NCBI GenBank assembly: GCA_051881775.1
Contig: JBJEQN010000115.1
Location: forward strand, 1 to 33,314
DNA length: 33,314 nt
Reading direction: 5' to 3'
Source: UMGS363 sp051881775
GTDB taxonomy: Bacteria; Bacillota; Clostridia; Oscillospirales; Ruminococcaceae
Each line of letters opens with the position of its first letter. The stretch's first letter is position 1. Positions 24,983 to 32,112 of the stretch are shown one piece after another. Both the position numbers and the translations under genes were made by a program. Under the pieces are notes generated by a model. That model had not been told where the DNA came from, did not search any database, and was given only the letters and a program-made list of their open reading frames with translations.

Positions 24983-25767
24983 CAGTTTACATAAACGAGC
25001 TTAAACGCTCTGCAAAGGCATGGTGCATCTGGACCTGCTCCATTGCCTTTATGATAGTCATATGCATTATGATGTTCCCCGAAATGAAAAGTGAAATGGA
25101 CAGCGTTACCGACGTTTTCGCAAATATGGGAGGCTTCACCGCCGCATTCGGAATGGACAGACTCAGCTTTGGCGAGCTTATGGGCTTTTACGGCATAGAG
25201 TGCGGCAACATTCTGGGTCTTGGAGGCGGCTTTTTTGCGGCGCTGACGGGTGCTGCCGTTCTTGCCAAGGAGGAAAAGGAGCATACTGCGGAATTTCTGC
25301 TTACCCACCCCGTAAGCCGTTTTTCCGTGTTGTCGCAGAAGCTGCTTTCCGTTGTTACGCAGATAGTTGTTATGAATATTTTTGTGGCTGCGGCAAGCGT
25401 TGTGTCTGCCGCTGCAATTGGCGAGGAGCTGCAGATGCGTGAGTTTGTCCTGCTTCACACCGCATATCTGATAATGCAGCTTGAAATAGCCTGCATATGC
25501 TTCGGCATCTCGGCGTTCCTGCGGAGAAGCGGTATCGGAATAGGGCTGGGACTTGCCCTTGCGCTGTATTTTATGAATATTATCTGCAACATAAGCGAAA
25601 AGGCGGAGTTTCTGAAATACATCACGCCCTACGCCTATTCCGAGGCAAGCAACATCATTTCCGATTCAAAGCTGGAAACGGGACTTGTGCTGACAGGAGC
25701 GGTTATTGCCTTGGCAGGAGTGATGACCGGCTGTATTAAATATATGAAGAAGGATATTGCTTCATAA
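24979..25767 (+). CDS. ABC transporter permease (ABC-2 type)
   Basis: 262-aa membrane protein with about six hydrophobic segments, including an N-terminal helix after the ELKRSAKAWCIW motif and a C-terminal LVLTGAVIALAGVMTGCIKYMKKD. The EEKEHTAEFLLTHPVSR stretch after the second helix is typical of ABC-2 permeases linked to TetR-controlled exporters. Start overlaps the ATPase stop (ATGA). A strong terminator follows 12 bp after the stop. Confidence 0.88.
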   Translation: MTVYINELKRSAKAWCIWTCSIAFMIVICIMMFPEMKSEMDSVTDVFANMGGFTAAFGMDRLSFGELMGFYGIECGNILGLGGGFFAALTGAAVLAKEEKEHTAEFLLTHPVSRFSVLSQKLLSVVTQIVVMNIFVAAASVVSAAAIGEELQMREFVLLHTAYLIMQLEIACICFGISAFLRRSGIGIGLGLALALYFMNIICNISEKAEFLKYITPYAYSEASNIISDSKLETGLVLTGAVIALAGVMTGCIKYMKKDIAS

Positions 25768-25779
25768 TATTATATAAAG

Positions 25780-25815
25780 CTCCCCCGAACGGTGAAGGTC
25801 GGGGGAGTTTTTGTT
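25780..25815 (+). terminator. Terminator of the TetR/ABC operon
   Basis: CTCCCCCGA (25780-25788) pairs perfectly with TCGGGGGAG (25799-25807), followed by TTTTTGTT. Confidence 0.9.
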
Positions 25816-25818
25816 GAT

Positions 25819-26454
25819 ATGCTGCCCCTGCATAAACTTGACAACGGTGGGGGATGTGATATAATAGGAGTAGAAAGTGAGAATGTGGCTCTTGAATACC
25901 AGCGTTATGGTCGTAACAAAGATACTCTTGTAAATAAAACGTATATTGATGGCGGTGAATATCGCAGAAAGTATGATAACCTTACAGATAATCCTACCGT
26001 TAATAAAGCAATTTATGACAAAGCTAAAGAAGGTCTTAAGCATAGAAGTGGTACTGAGTTTGAAGATATGTACTGGTTTGATAGCAATACCGGTGAAATA
26101 ATTGCTCAAGAAATCAATTCTACCGATAAAAGGGCTATCGTTTATTCCGATAAAACCAGATCTGCGGTAGAAAAATGTTCAAATTTGATTGCACTTCACA
26201 CACATCCGAGCAGTATGCCACCAAGTGTAGCAGATTTTAATTCTTGCTTTAGGAATAAATATAAAATCGGATATGTTGCTTGTCATAACGGCAAGATTTT
26301 TGCATACACTTCAAATCAGGAGATAAGCGAAAGCCTTTTTGAGTTGTACATATTGGAATATTCTTCAGAAGGATTATCAGAATATGATGCTCAACTTAAG
26401 GCTTTAAACAAAATCAAAGAAAACCATGCTATTGACTTTTGGGAGGTGCTTTAA
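25819..26454 (+). CDS. JAB/RadC-like domain protein, probable 5'-truncated phage- or toxin-type remnant
   Basis: About 211 aa; start uncertain. ATG 25819 has GGGGGAG 11 nt upstream, but that G run is the 3' arm of the preceding terminator. The segment from GVESENVALEYQRYGRNKDT to KHRSGTEFEDMYWFD resembles, from memory, the region before the C-terminal domain of phage minor head or polymorphic-toxin proteins. The C-terminal part has a JAMM-like metal motif, HTHPSSMPPSVAD (His127, His129, Ser136, Asp139) with candidate Glu98, close to the RadC HNHPSG pattern but one residue shorter between P and S. Codon use is AT-rich, unlike neighbours. The missing N-terminus and abrupt entry from a terminator suggest a decayed transferred gene; the domain itself looks intact. 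Confidence 0.65.
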   Translation: MLPLHKLDNGGGCDIIGVESENVALEYQRYGRNKDTLVNKTYIDGGEYRRKYDNLTDNPTVNKAIYDKAKEGLKHRSGTEFEDMYWFDSNTGEIIAQEINSTDKRAIVYSDKTRSAVEKCSNLIALHTHPSSMPPSVADFNSCFRNKYKIGYVACHNGKIFAYTSNQEISESLFELYILEYSSEGLSEYDAQLKALNKIKENHAIDFWEVL

Positions 26455-26598
26455 ATGGAGATGGAGCGAGTTCTTAATGACAACATTGTAATTTCTGACA
26501 AAGTGAAAAAGATGTCGCACGAAGAAAGACTTGCAGAAATAGCACGTCTTGAAAAAATTGCAAAAGCCGAAAAAGAAAAAATACTTAAACAAAAATAA
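26455..26598 (+). CDS. Small charged helical protein, 47 aa, partner of the JAB-like gene
   Basis: Starts MEMERVLNDNIVISDKVKKM and ends in a Glu/Lys/Ala-rich helix (SHEERLAEIARLEKIAKAEK). Its ATG follows the preceding TAA directly, and GGGAGGT lies 8 nt upstream inside the JAB gene, so translation is coupled. Composition is AT-rich like its neighbour. A hairpin terminator follows at 26612. No family named with confidence. A possible cognate binding or immunity partner of the JAB-like protein; that is inference from linkage only. Confidence 0.72.
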   Translation: MEMERVLNDNIVISDKVKKMSHEERLAEIARLEKIAKAEKEKILKQK

Positions 26599-26611
26599 TT
26601 TTTTTACTTTT

Positions 26612-26640
26612 CCGCTTTGAGAGATCAAGGCGGTTTTTCT
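26612..26640 (+). terminator. Terminator after the JAB-like gene pair
   Basis: CCGCTTTGA (26612-26620), GAGA loop, TCAAGGCGG (26625-26633, one G-U pair), then TTTTTCT. Confidence 0.85.
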
Positions 26641-26680
26641 ATGCCAGAATGAAAGGCAAAATTTATTTTCAGCAATTCTC

Positions 26681-26709
26681 TTGTAATTTCATAGAATATA
26701 TTGTATAAT
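26681..26709 (+). promoter_or_regulatory. Promoter of the amino acid ABC operon
   Basis: TTGTAA (26681-26686), 17-nt spacer, TATAAT (26704-26709), 43 bp before the start codon. Confidence 0.8.
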
Positions 26710-26752
26710 TACAGTATTATGTTAGCACGATAAAAACAATGAGGTGAAATAA

Positions 26753-27433
26753 TTGACTTGGGAAGATATTTTACAGTGTACGGGGGTCATCGCAAAATAC
26801 CTTATTCCTACCCTTAAAGTATTCGGCTTTACCCTGCTGTTTTCCATTCCGCTGGGAATGATAGTGGCGCTTATAAAAAAGTGTCCCTTCAAGCCTGTTT
26901 CATGGCTTATAAATCTGTACATACTGGTAATGCGCGGAACGCCGCTCATGCTTCAGATAATCATCGTTTACTACGCTATCCCCATGTTACAGAAAACAGG
27001 AAAGTTCACAAGCGTGGATATAAGAAGCGACGGCTACCAGTTTACTGCGCTTATCGTTGCATTTGCTCTTAACTACGCCGCATACTTTGCCGAGATATTC
27101 AGAGGCGGCATCGAATCCATACCAAAGGGACAGTACGAAGCCTCCGCCGCCTTGGGAATGACTAAAAGCCAGACCTTTTTCAGAGTTATTCTTCCGCAGG
27201 TAGTGAAGCGTATCGTTCCTGCCAGTGCAAACGAGGTCATTACCCTTGTAAAAGACACCTCCCTTGCTTCCACCATTGCCTATATCGAAATTTACCGCAA
27301 ATCCAAGGAGCTTATGGTAACCTACAGCAACCTTATACCGCTTTTTATTGCAGGCGTGTTCTATTTTGTGATGAACGCCGTGCTGACGGTGCTTTTCTCG
27401 GCTGTGGAAAAGAAGCTTGACTACTACAAATAA
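26753..27433 (+). CDS. Polar amino acid ABC transporter permease (HisM family)
   Basis: 226-aa inner membrane subunit with about five hydrophobic segments. Family hallmarks: LYILVMRGTPLMLQI near residue 55-70 and the ATPase-contacting EAA loop in GGIESIPKGQYEASAALGMTKSQTFFRVILPQ. It starts at a TTG; GAGGTG lies 6 nt upstream and no in-frame ATG fits. Partner ATPase follows after 14 bp. Family members import glutamine, cystine, histidine, arginine or similar; specificity cannot be read here, and no substrate-binding protein gene is next to it. Confidence 0.92.
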   Translation: MTWEDILQCTGVIAKYLIPTLKVFGFTLLFSIPLGMIVALIKKCPFKPVSWLINLYILVMRGTPLMLQIIIVYYAIPMLQKTGKFTSVDIRSDGYQFTALIVAFALNYAAYFAEIFRGGIESIPKGQYEASAALGMTKSQTFFRVILPQVVKRIVPASANEVITLVKDTSLASTIAYIEIYRKSKELMVTYSNLIPLFIAGVFYFVMNAVLTVLFSAVEKKLDYYK

Positions 27434-27447
27434 TAACGGAGGGCGTT

Positions 27448-28224
27448 ATGGCTATACTTGAAGTAAAAAACCTTTCCAAAAACTTCGGCGAGCTGACCGT
27501 TTTAAAGGATATTTCCTTTAACGTTGAAAAGGGCGAGGTCGTAGCGATAATCGGACCGTCGGGAAGCGGAAAATCCACCCTTCTGCGCTGCATAAACCAG
27601 CTTGAAAAAATGAGCGGCGGCAGCGTTAAGGTCTGCGGAATGGACCTTGTAACGGGATATAAAAACGGCAAGCCTGTGTATGCGCCTGCTTCCGTGCTTC
27701 GTGAAATAAGGCTGAAAATAGGTCTTGTGTTCCAGAATTTTAATCTTTTTCCGCATATGAACGTTCTCCGCAACGTTACGGAAGCGCCTGTGTGCGTGCT
27801 GAAAAAGAGCAAGGAGGAAGCCGAAAAGACCGCAAGGCAGCTTCTTGCCAAAATGGGACTTGAAGCAAAGGCGGAGGCTTACCCCTGTGAGCTTTCCGGC
27901 GGTCAGCAGCAGCGTGTTTCCATTGCAAGAGCCCTTGCGCTCAACCCCGAGGTGCTTTTCTTTGACGAGCCTACCTCCGCTCTTGACCCGGAGCTTACGG
28001 GAGAGATACTTAAAGTCATCAAGGAGCTTGCAAAGGAAAAAATGACTATGGTGATAGTCACCCACGAAATGGCGTTTGCAAGGGACGTTGCCGACCACGT
28101 TATCTTTATGGACGGCGGTGTTATCATTGAAGAAGGCTCCCCCGAACAGGTATTCGGAAACACTCAGAACGAGCGCACCAAGCAATTCCTGCGCCGCTAC
28201 AACAATGATTTTGATGAAGAATAA
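27448..28224 (+). CDS. Polar amino acid ABC transporter ATP-binding protein (GlnQ/HisP family)
   Basis: 258-aa ATPase. Walker A GPSGSGKST (36-44), canonical signature LSGGQQQR (149-156), Walker B VLFFDEP (169-175), D-loop SALDPE and switch His in VTHEM. The VFQNFNLFPHMNVLRNV stretch is typical of the GlnQ/HisP branch. It forms the importer with the permease 14 bp upstream. The gene is followed within 15 bp by half-element M1-d and then a strong hairpin terminator. Confidence 0.94.
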   Translation: MAILEVKNLSKNFGELTVLKDISFNVEKGEVVAIIGPSGSGKSTLLRCINQLEKMSGGSVKVCGMDLVTGYKNGKPVYAPASVLREIRLKIGLVFQNFNLFPHMNVLRNVTEAPVCVLKKSKEEAEKTARQLLAKMGLEAKAEAYPCELSGGQQQRVSIARALALNPEVLFFDEPTSALDPELTGEILKVIKELAKEKMTMVIVTHEMAFARDVADHVIFMDGGVIIEEGSPEQVFGNTQNERTKQFLRRYNNDFDEE

Positions 28225-28237
28225 CTGCGCTTCGTAT

Positions 28238-28305
28238 GCGCTTCGCTAAATGAATAATGAATAGTGAATAATTAAGGTGTTCGCTGCGCTCACATATTTA
28301 AATTT
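28238..28305. repeat. M1 element, copy d (single-arm remnant)
   Basis: GCGCTTCGCTAAATG end, three heptamer units instead of five, AATTAAGG, then GTGTTCGCTGCGCTCAC and ATTTAAATTT, which match the core and inner right arm of full copies read inverted. The other arm is absent. Confidence 0.75.
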
Positions 28306-28313
28306 AACACAGA

Positions 28314-28365
28314 AAAAAGGCGTAAATCACATTGTCCGATCTTACAATGTGACTTACGCCTTTTT
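28314..28365. terminator. Bidirectional terminator between convergent ABC operons
   Basis: 22-bp arms with one mismatch: AAAAAGGCGTAAATCACATTGT-type left (28314-28335) and its complement on the right (28344-28365), 8-nt loop. T runs flank the stem on both strands. The GGCGTAAATCACAT sequence resembles the GGCGCAATTCACAT ends of the 82-bp palindromes. Confidence 0.88.
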
Positions 28366-28383
28366 ACATATATCGCAGCACTA

Positions 28384-28421
28384 ATAATTCCGAATTACGC
28401 ATTCCGAATTCCGAATTTTAA
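28384..28421. repeat. Short AATTCCGAATT-rich repeat cluster
   Basis: Reiterated ATTCCGAATT units (TAATTCCGAATTACGC, then ATTCCGAATTCCGAATTTT) just before the stop of the ABC ATPase gene. Self-complementary; function not evident. Confidence 0.5.
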
Positions 28422-28427
28422 AAAGTA

Positions 28428-29225
28428 TTAATTGCCAAGAAGCATTCTGTCATTGTCCAAAGCGCCGCCGCTTACCTCTTCAAATTTCTTCAAGAGGTCT
28501 TCAACGGTGAGTTTTTTCTTTTCCTCGCCCTTTACATCGTAGATTATCTTTCCGTCGTTCATCATAATAAGACGGTTGCCGTGAATGATAGCGTCGTGCA
28601 TATTATGAGTAACCATCATTGCTGTAAGGTGGTTCTCTGCGATTATCTTGTCGGACAGTTCAAGCACCTTTGCCGCAGTTTTCGGGTCAAGTGCGGCAGT
28701 ATGCTCGTCAAGAAGCAGCAGCTCGGGCTTTTTCAGCGTTGCCATAAGCAGGGTGAGCGCCTGTCTCTGACCGCCGGAAAGCAAGCCTACCTTCGAGGTC
28801 ATTCTGTCTTCAAGTCCAAGGTCAAGGGTCTTCAGCAGTTCGTGATATTCTTCACGTTCCTTGCGAGTAATGCCCCATCTGAGACCTCTGCTCTGCCCTC
28901 TTCTTGCGGCAAGAGCAAGGTTTTCCTGAATTTCCATTGTAGCGGCCGTTCCCGTCATAGGGTCCTGGAAAACACGTCCGAGGAACTTTGCCCTCTGATG
29001 TTCGGAAAGGCCCGTAACGTTCTGTCCGTTGATGATTATTGAACCGGAATCCACCGGCCACACACCTGCAATGGCGTTAAGGGTGGTGGATTTTCCTGCG
29101 CCGTTTCCGCCGATTATTGTAACGAAATCGCCGTCTTCAAGGGTTATGGTAACGCCGTTAAGAGCCTTTTTCTCGTTGATAGTACCGGGGTTAAAGGTCT
29201 TTTTGATGTCGATAAGCTCAAGCAT
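28428..29225 (-). CDS. ABC transporter ATP-binding protein (TrpZ-like uptake system)
   Basis: 265-aa ATPase. Walker A GGNGAGKST (39-47), signature LSGGQRQA (149-156), Walker B LLLLDEH (169-175) with His in place of the usual Pro, D-loop AALDP, switch His207 in VTHNM. The DEH form and the FQDPMTGTAATMEIQENLALA stretch are characteristic of ATPases that pair with COG4120 permeases and ABC_sub_bind lipoproteins. It overlaps the permease gene by 8 bp and closes the three-gene unit before the bidirectional terminator. Homologous systems include the streptococcal TrpXYZ tryptophan importer; substrate here is unproven. Confidence 0.92.
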   Translation of the reverse strand: MLELIDIKKTFNPGTINEKKALNGVTITLEDGDFVTIIGGNGAGKSTTLNAIAGVWPVDSGSIIINGQNVTGLSEHQRAKFLGRVFQDPMTGTAATMEIQENLALAARRGQSRGLRWGITRKEREEYHELLKTLDLGLEDRMTSKVGLLSGGQRQALTLLMATLKKPELLLLDEHTAALDPKTAAKVLELSDKIIAENHLTAMMVTHNMHDAIIHGNRLIMMNDGKIIYDVKGEEKKKLTVEDLLKKFEEVSGGALDNDRMLLGN

Positions 29226-30147
29226 CCTTCACAACCCCCTTCTTTGCAGCGCTTTTAAAGGAATTCTTTGCGTTCCTGCGGAGATAAGGAACTGCAAGGA
29301 ACACAGCAACCACTATTGCCGAGAACAGCTTTGTGTTCTGAGTGGAAAGACCCAGCCAAAGCACTATCTGAATTACGATATAGTAAATAATTGCGCCCAC
29401 AGCGGTGAAAGCAAGCCTGCCCACGAAATTCAGGTGCTTGCCAAGGATAACTTCGCCAAGAACTTCGCCGATGATAACTGCGGCAAGACCGATAACGATA
29501 GCGCCTCTGCCCATATTTACGTCGGAGTTGCCCTGATACTGTGCAAGAAGTCCGCCTGCAAGCCCAACAAGTCCGTTGGAAATGATAAGGGCGATAACTG
29601 TGGATTTTTTCGTATTGATGCCCTGCGCTCTTGCCATATTGGAGTTACAGCCCGTAGCTCTTATGGTGAAGCCGTATTCCGTGCCGAAGAACCAGTAAAG
29701 TATTGCAATGATAGCAGCAATGAAAAGCACGCCCTTTGCAATGGTCTCGGGTATGAATCTGAGGGAAACAATAAGAGGATATTTATCAACATTAATGGCA
29801 GTATTCGCCTGCCCCATTATGTCCAAGTTTATAGAGTAAAGCGCAAGCTGAGTAAGGATACCGGCAAGGATAGCAGGTATTCCCAGAGCGGTATTGAGCA
29901 TTCCCGTAACAAGTCCTGCGACACAGCCTGCAAGAAATGCGCATACAAGCGCAAGAGGAACGGGACAGCCGTTGATTATGAGAACAACTGCAACTGCTCC
30001 GCCGGTGCCGAGAGTACCGTCAACGGTAAGATCCGCAAAATCCAGTATTTTGTATGTAATGTAAACTCCGATGGCAAGTATGCCCCATATAAGACCCTGG
30101 GCCACAGAGCCGGGAAGCGCCATAAAGAGAGCCGAAATTGGTTTCAT
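29218..30147 (-). CDS. ABC transporter permease (COG4120/TrpY-like)
   Basis: 309-aa integral membrane protein with about eight hydrophobic segments. The GILAIGVYITYKILDFADLTVDGTL motif near the N-terminus and the GFTIRATGCNSNMARAQGI loop are typical of the branched-chain-type permeases that serve ABC_sub_bind lipoproteins. It lies 112 bp after the binding protein gene, with a hairpin in the gap, and overlaps the ATPase gene by 8 bp. Confidence 0.92.
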   Translation of the reverse strand: MKPISALFMALPGSVAQGLIWGILAIGVYITYKILDFADLTVDGTLGTGGAVAVVLIINGCPVPLALVCAFLAGCVAGLVTGMLNTALGIPAILAGILTQLALYSINLDIMGQANTAINVDKYPLIVSLRFIPETIAKGVLFIAAIIAILYWFFGTEYGFTIRATGCNSNMARAQGINTKKSTVIALIISNGLVGLAGGLLAQYQGNSDVNMGRGAIVIGLAAVIIGEVLGEVILGKHLNFVGRLAFTAVGAIIYYIVIQIVLWLGLSTQNTKLFSAIVVAVFLAVPYLRRNAKNSFKSAAKKGVVKDA

Positions 30148-30190
30148 AGCCGTACACTCCGTTCACAGATTTCGATTATTTAATAATAGT

Positions 30191-30226
30191 GCGGAAGCGG
30201 AGCGCTTTGCCGTACTCCGCCGCCGC
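30191..30226 (-). promoter_or_regulatory. Intercistronic hairpin between binding protein and permease genes
   Basis: GCGGAAGCGGAG (30191-30202) pairs with CTCCGCCGCCGC (30215-30226) apart from two central mismatches. There is no T run, so it is more likely an mRNA-stabilising or attenuating structure that raises binding-protein expression over the membrane parts than a full terminator. Confidence 0.55.
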
Positions 30227-30259
30227 AGATCTTAAAGTTAAAACGCCTTAGGTAAGTAA

Positions 30260-31264
30260 TTATTCTCCGATAGCAACGTAGCCTTCGGGAGGTGTGATGC
30301 CGAGAGTTTCGCAGATCTCCTTGTTGTATTCCTTAACAACGTTGGGAGCGAATTCGATGTCCATATCGCCTGCGTTCTTGCCGTTTACGAGAATATCGTA
30401 AGCCATTTCGCCAGCCTTGTAGCCGATGTCGTAGTAGCTGATAGAAAGTGTTGCAACGCCGCAGCCGGAGCAGATGCCTTCTTCGCCTGCAATAACGGGG
30501 ATGCCTGCAGGAACTGCAATGTTCTTGACAATTTCAGCGTTGGAAGCCATTGTGTTGTCGGTAGGGATATAAAGAACGTCACATTCAGCAACAGCTGTGG
30601 TAGTGATGGACTGTATCTCGTTTGAATCGGCAGCGGAATATTCCTTGTAAGCGATGCCGTCAGCTGCAAGAGCTTCTTCAAACTTTGTAGCCTGGTACTT
30701 GGAGTTTGCTTCGGAAGAGCAGTAGAGGATACCTACCTGCTTAACATCGGGGAAAAGCTCAAGGAGCATATCTTCCTGCTGGTCGATAGGAGCAAGGTCG
30801 GAAGTACCTGTAACGTTTATGCCTGTCTTGCCTGTCCACTCGTCAATAGCAAGAGCGGTAGCGTAGTCTGTGATAGATGTTCCGATGATAGGAGTGGAGT
30901 TTGTAGCGGCAGCAGCAGCCTGGAGAGCAGGAGTTGCGTTTGCAAGGATAAGGTCGCAGTTGTTTGCAACAAAGCCGGAGCAGATAGTAGCGCAGTTTGT
31001 GCTTTCGCCCTGAGCGTTCTGCTCGTCAAACTTAACGTTTTCGCCAAGCTTTTCGGTAAGAGCGTCCTTAAAGCCGAGAGTTGCAGCGTCGAGAGCGGCG
31101 TGTTCAACAAGCTGGCAGATGCCTACGTTGTAAACCTTGCCTGCACCTGCGTCGGAAGAGCCACTGTCGGATGTTGTGTTTTCGGTTGTTCCGCAGCCTG
31201 AAAGCATAGCGCCTGCCATAAGACAGGACAGCGCAGCGGCTGCAATTTTCTTCATGGATTTCAT
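30260..31264 (-). CDS. ABC transporter substrate-binding lipoprotein (ABC_sub_bind/TrpX-like)
   Basis: 334-aa lipoprotein. The signal peptide ends LSGC with Cys24 acylated; a Ser/Thr/Asp-rich linker follows to about 42. The rest is a two-lobed periplasmic-binding-type fold with YNVGICQLVEHAALDAATLGF at the start, CDLILANATPALQAAAAAT, KQVGILYCSSEANSKYQ, CDVLYIPTDNTMASN and PVIAGEEGICSGCGVATLSISYYDIGYKAG, all typical of COG2984. AGGGG lies about 9 nt before ATG 31264; Met4 is a possible alternative start. First gene of the operon. Relatives bind tryptophan or other amino acids; the ligand is not readable. Confidence 0.93.
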   Translation of the reverse strand: MKSMKKIAAAALSCLMAGAMLSGCGTTENTTSDSGSSDAGAGKVYNVGICQLVEHAALDAATLGFKDALTEKLGENVKFDEQNAQGESTNCATICSGFVANNCDLILANATPALQAAAAATNSTPIIGTSITDYATALAIDEWTGKTGINVTGTSDLAPIDQQEDMLLELFPDVKQVGILYCSSEANSKYQATKFEEALAADGIAYKEYSAADSNEIQSITTTAVAECDVLYIPTDNTMASNAEIVKNIAVPAGIPVIAGEEGICSGCGVATLSISYYDIGYKAGEMAYDILVNGKNAGDMDIEFAPNVVKEYNKEICETLGITPPEGYVAIGE

Positions 31265-31329
31265 AAAACATTCCCCTTTAAATTATTAAAGTCTTGCTTA
31301 TGCGTCTATATTGGCACATAACCTTTATA

Positions 31330-31358
31330 ATTATATCATATAATATTTGTGTTGTCAA
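31330..31358 (-). promoter_or_regulatory. Consensus promoter of the TrpXYZ-like operon
   Basis: Minus strand TTGACA (31353-31358), 17-nt spacer, TATAAT (31330-31335): a full match at both boxes. The leader is about 60 nt and holds no T-box or other riboswitch that I can recognise. Confidence 0.9.
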
Positions 31359-31382
31359 GAAATCGTAAACTAAAAGAAAATT

Positions 31383-31406
31383 CTCTTCGTATAGCTCTTC
31401 GTATAG
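31383..31406. repeat. 12-bp tandem repeat, two copies
   Basis: CTCTTCGTATAG occurs twice in direct succession. The following TAGCAAAAGAAA recurs at about 31604. No gene in 31359-31682 beyond these repeats and the palindrome at 31485. Confidence 0.7.
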
Positions 31407-31484
31407 CAAAAGAAATGGCATTTCAATGAGTAAATATATACTGAATATTCTGTCAAAATACATTTATAATTACCGTATTTTACC

Positions 31485-31554
31485 GTAGGGGACGGGTTTC
31501 CCGTCCCGATTTGACCGAAATTTGTGCAAACGGGACGGGAAACCCGTCCCCTAC
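31485..31554. repeat. Paired GTAGGGG hairpins forming a 24-bp perfect inverted repeat
   Basis: Arms 31485-31508 and 31531-31554 are exact reverse complements. Each begins (reading outward-in) GTAGGGG and contains its own GACGGG-TTT-CCCGTC hairpin. Separated by 22 nt. Same leader as hairpins at 10021, 18574 and 20821. Confidence 0.85.
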
Positions 31555-31682
31555 AATAAATAATCCATAAATATTTAATAAAAGCACTCGTTAAAATACC
31601 GTGTAGCAAAAGAAAATCCTTTTTGACAATATATCCAAATTCTTAATATTTTTGCGCAAATCAAATAATGCATAGTAGCAGC

Positions 31683-31712
31683 AAAAAATCCCCGGGCAAA
31701 AGCGCCCGAGGA
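31683..31712 (-). terminator. Terminator of tRNA-Ser
   Basis: Minus strand TCCTCGGGC (31704-31712) pairs with GCCCGGGGA (31689-31697, one G-U pair), then TTTTTT. Confidence 0.88.
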
Positions 31713-31719
31713 CATTTTC

Positions 31720-31808
31720 TGGCGGAGAGGAGGGGATTCGAACCCCTGTGCGATTGCTCGCAAACTGATTTCGAGTCAGCCCCGTTATGACCACTTCGAT
31801 ACCTCTCC
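31720..31808 (-). tRNA. tRNA-Ser(CGA)
   Basis: Acceptor GGAGAGG (31802-31808) pairs with CCTCTCC, then discriminator G and encoded CCA (31720-31722). Anticodon loop CTCGAAA gives anticodon CGA (codon UCG). The long variable arm TTGCGAGCAATCGCA is typical of class II serine tRNA. T-loop GGTTCGAATCC intact. Confidence 0.96.
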
Positions 31809-31838
31809 ATTTCTGCCTTAACATTCAGCAGTTTTTAT

Positions 31839-31867
31839 ATTATAACACGTTCCTGCCAAAAAATCAA
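31839..31867 (-). promoter_or_regulatory. Promoter of tRNA-Ser
   Basis: Minus strand TTGATT (31862-31867), 17-nt spacer, TATAAT (31839-31844). Confidence 0.82.
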
Positions 31868-31927
31868 GGGGTAATTTTCGATTATATGTGAAAATGTCAA
31901 AATTTTTTCCGTCCACGGGGAAATCTG

Positions 31928-31956
31928 TTGACTTTTAATACTATACGCTGTATAAT
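31928..31956 (+). promoter_or_regulatory. Promoter of the CmpB-family gene
   Basis: TTGACT (31928-31933), 17-nt spacer, TATAAT (31951-31956). It predicts a leader of about 150 nt that is GC-rich (about 31995-32075) compared with the surrounding spacer. The open frame at 31928-32116 begins inside this promoter and is not a gene. Confidence 0.8.
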
Positions 31957-32112
31957 AATAAGGCTGAAGGCTGTATGTTTTTGTAAAAAGCTGCACCTTT
32001 TGCACGGGACGTCGGACCGGGGCGCCCGAATGACCGCCTTGCGCCGCAAAATGCACAGGGCGAAGGACGAATTACAAAACATTGACGACAGACGACAAAG
32101 AGGTTTTATTTT

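Noticed and set aside
25838..25865. TTGACA-16-TATAAT inside the 5' part of the JAB-like gene
   Set aside because: Perfect boxes, but no suitable start codon with ribosome site follows in frame: AGGAG at 25867 would be at or before the transcription start. Kept as chance or relic, not annotated.
29029..30183. 384-codon plus-strand frame over the ABC permease
   Set aside because: Overlaps two well-supported minus-strand genes and has low-complexity, Lys/Asn/Ser-rich translation typical of antisense frames.
31265..31330. T-box or other riboswitch in the leader of the TrpXYZ-like operon
   Set aside because: Leader is only about 60 nt and lacks the T-box bulge sequence or an antiterminator pair.
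31383..31620. CRISPR-like repeat arrangement
   Set aside because: Only a two-copy 12-bp tandem repeat and one inverted repeat; no regularly spaced direct repeats and no cas genes in the window.
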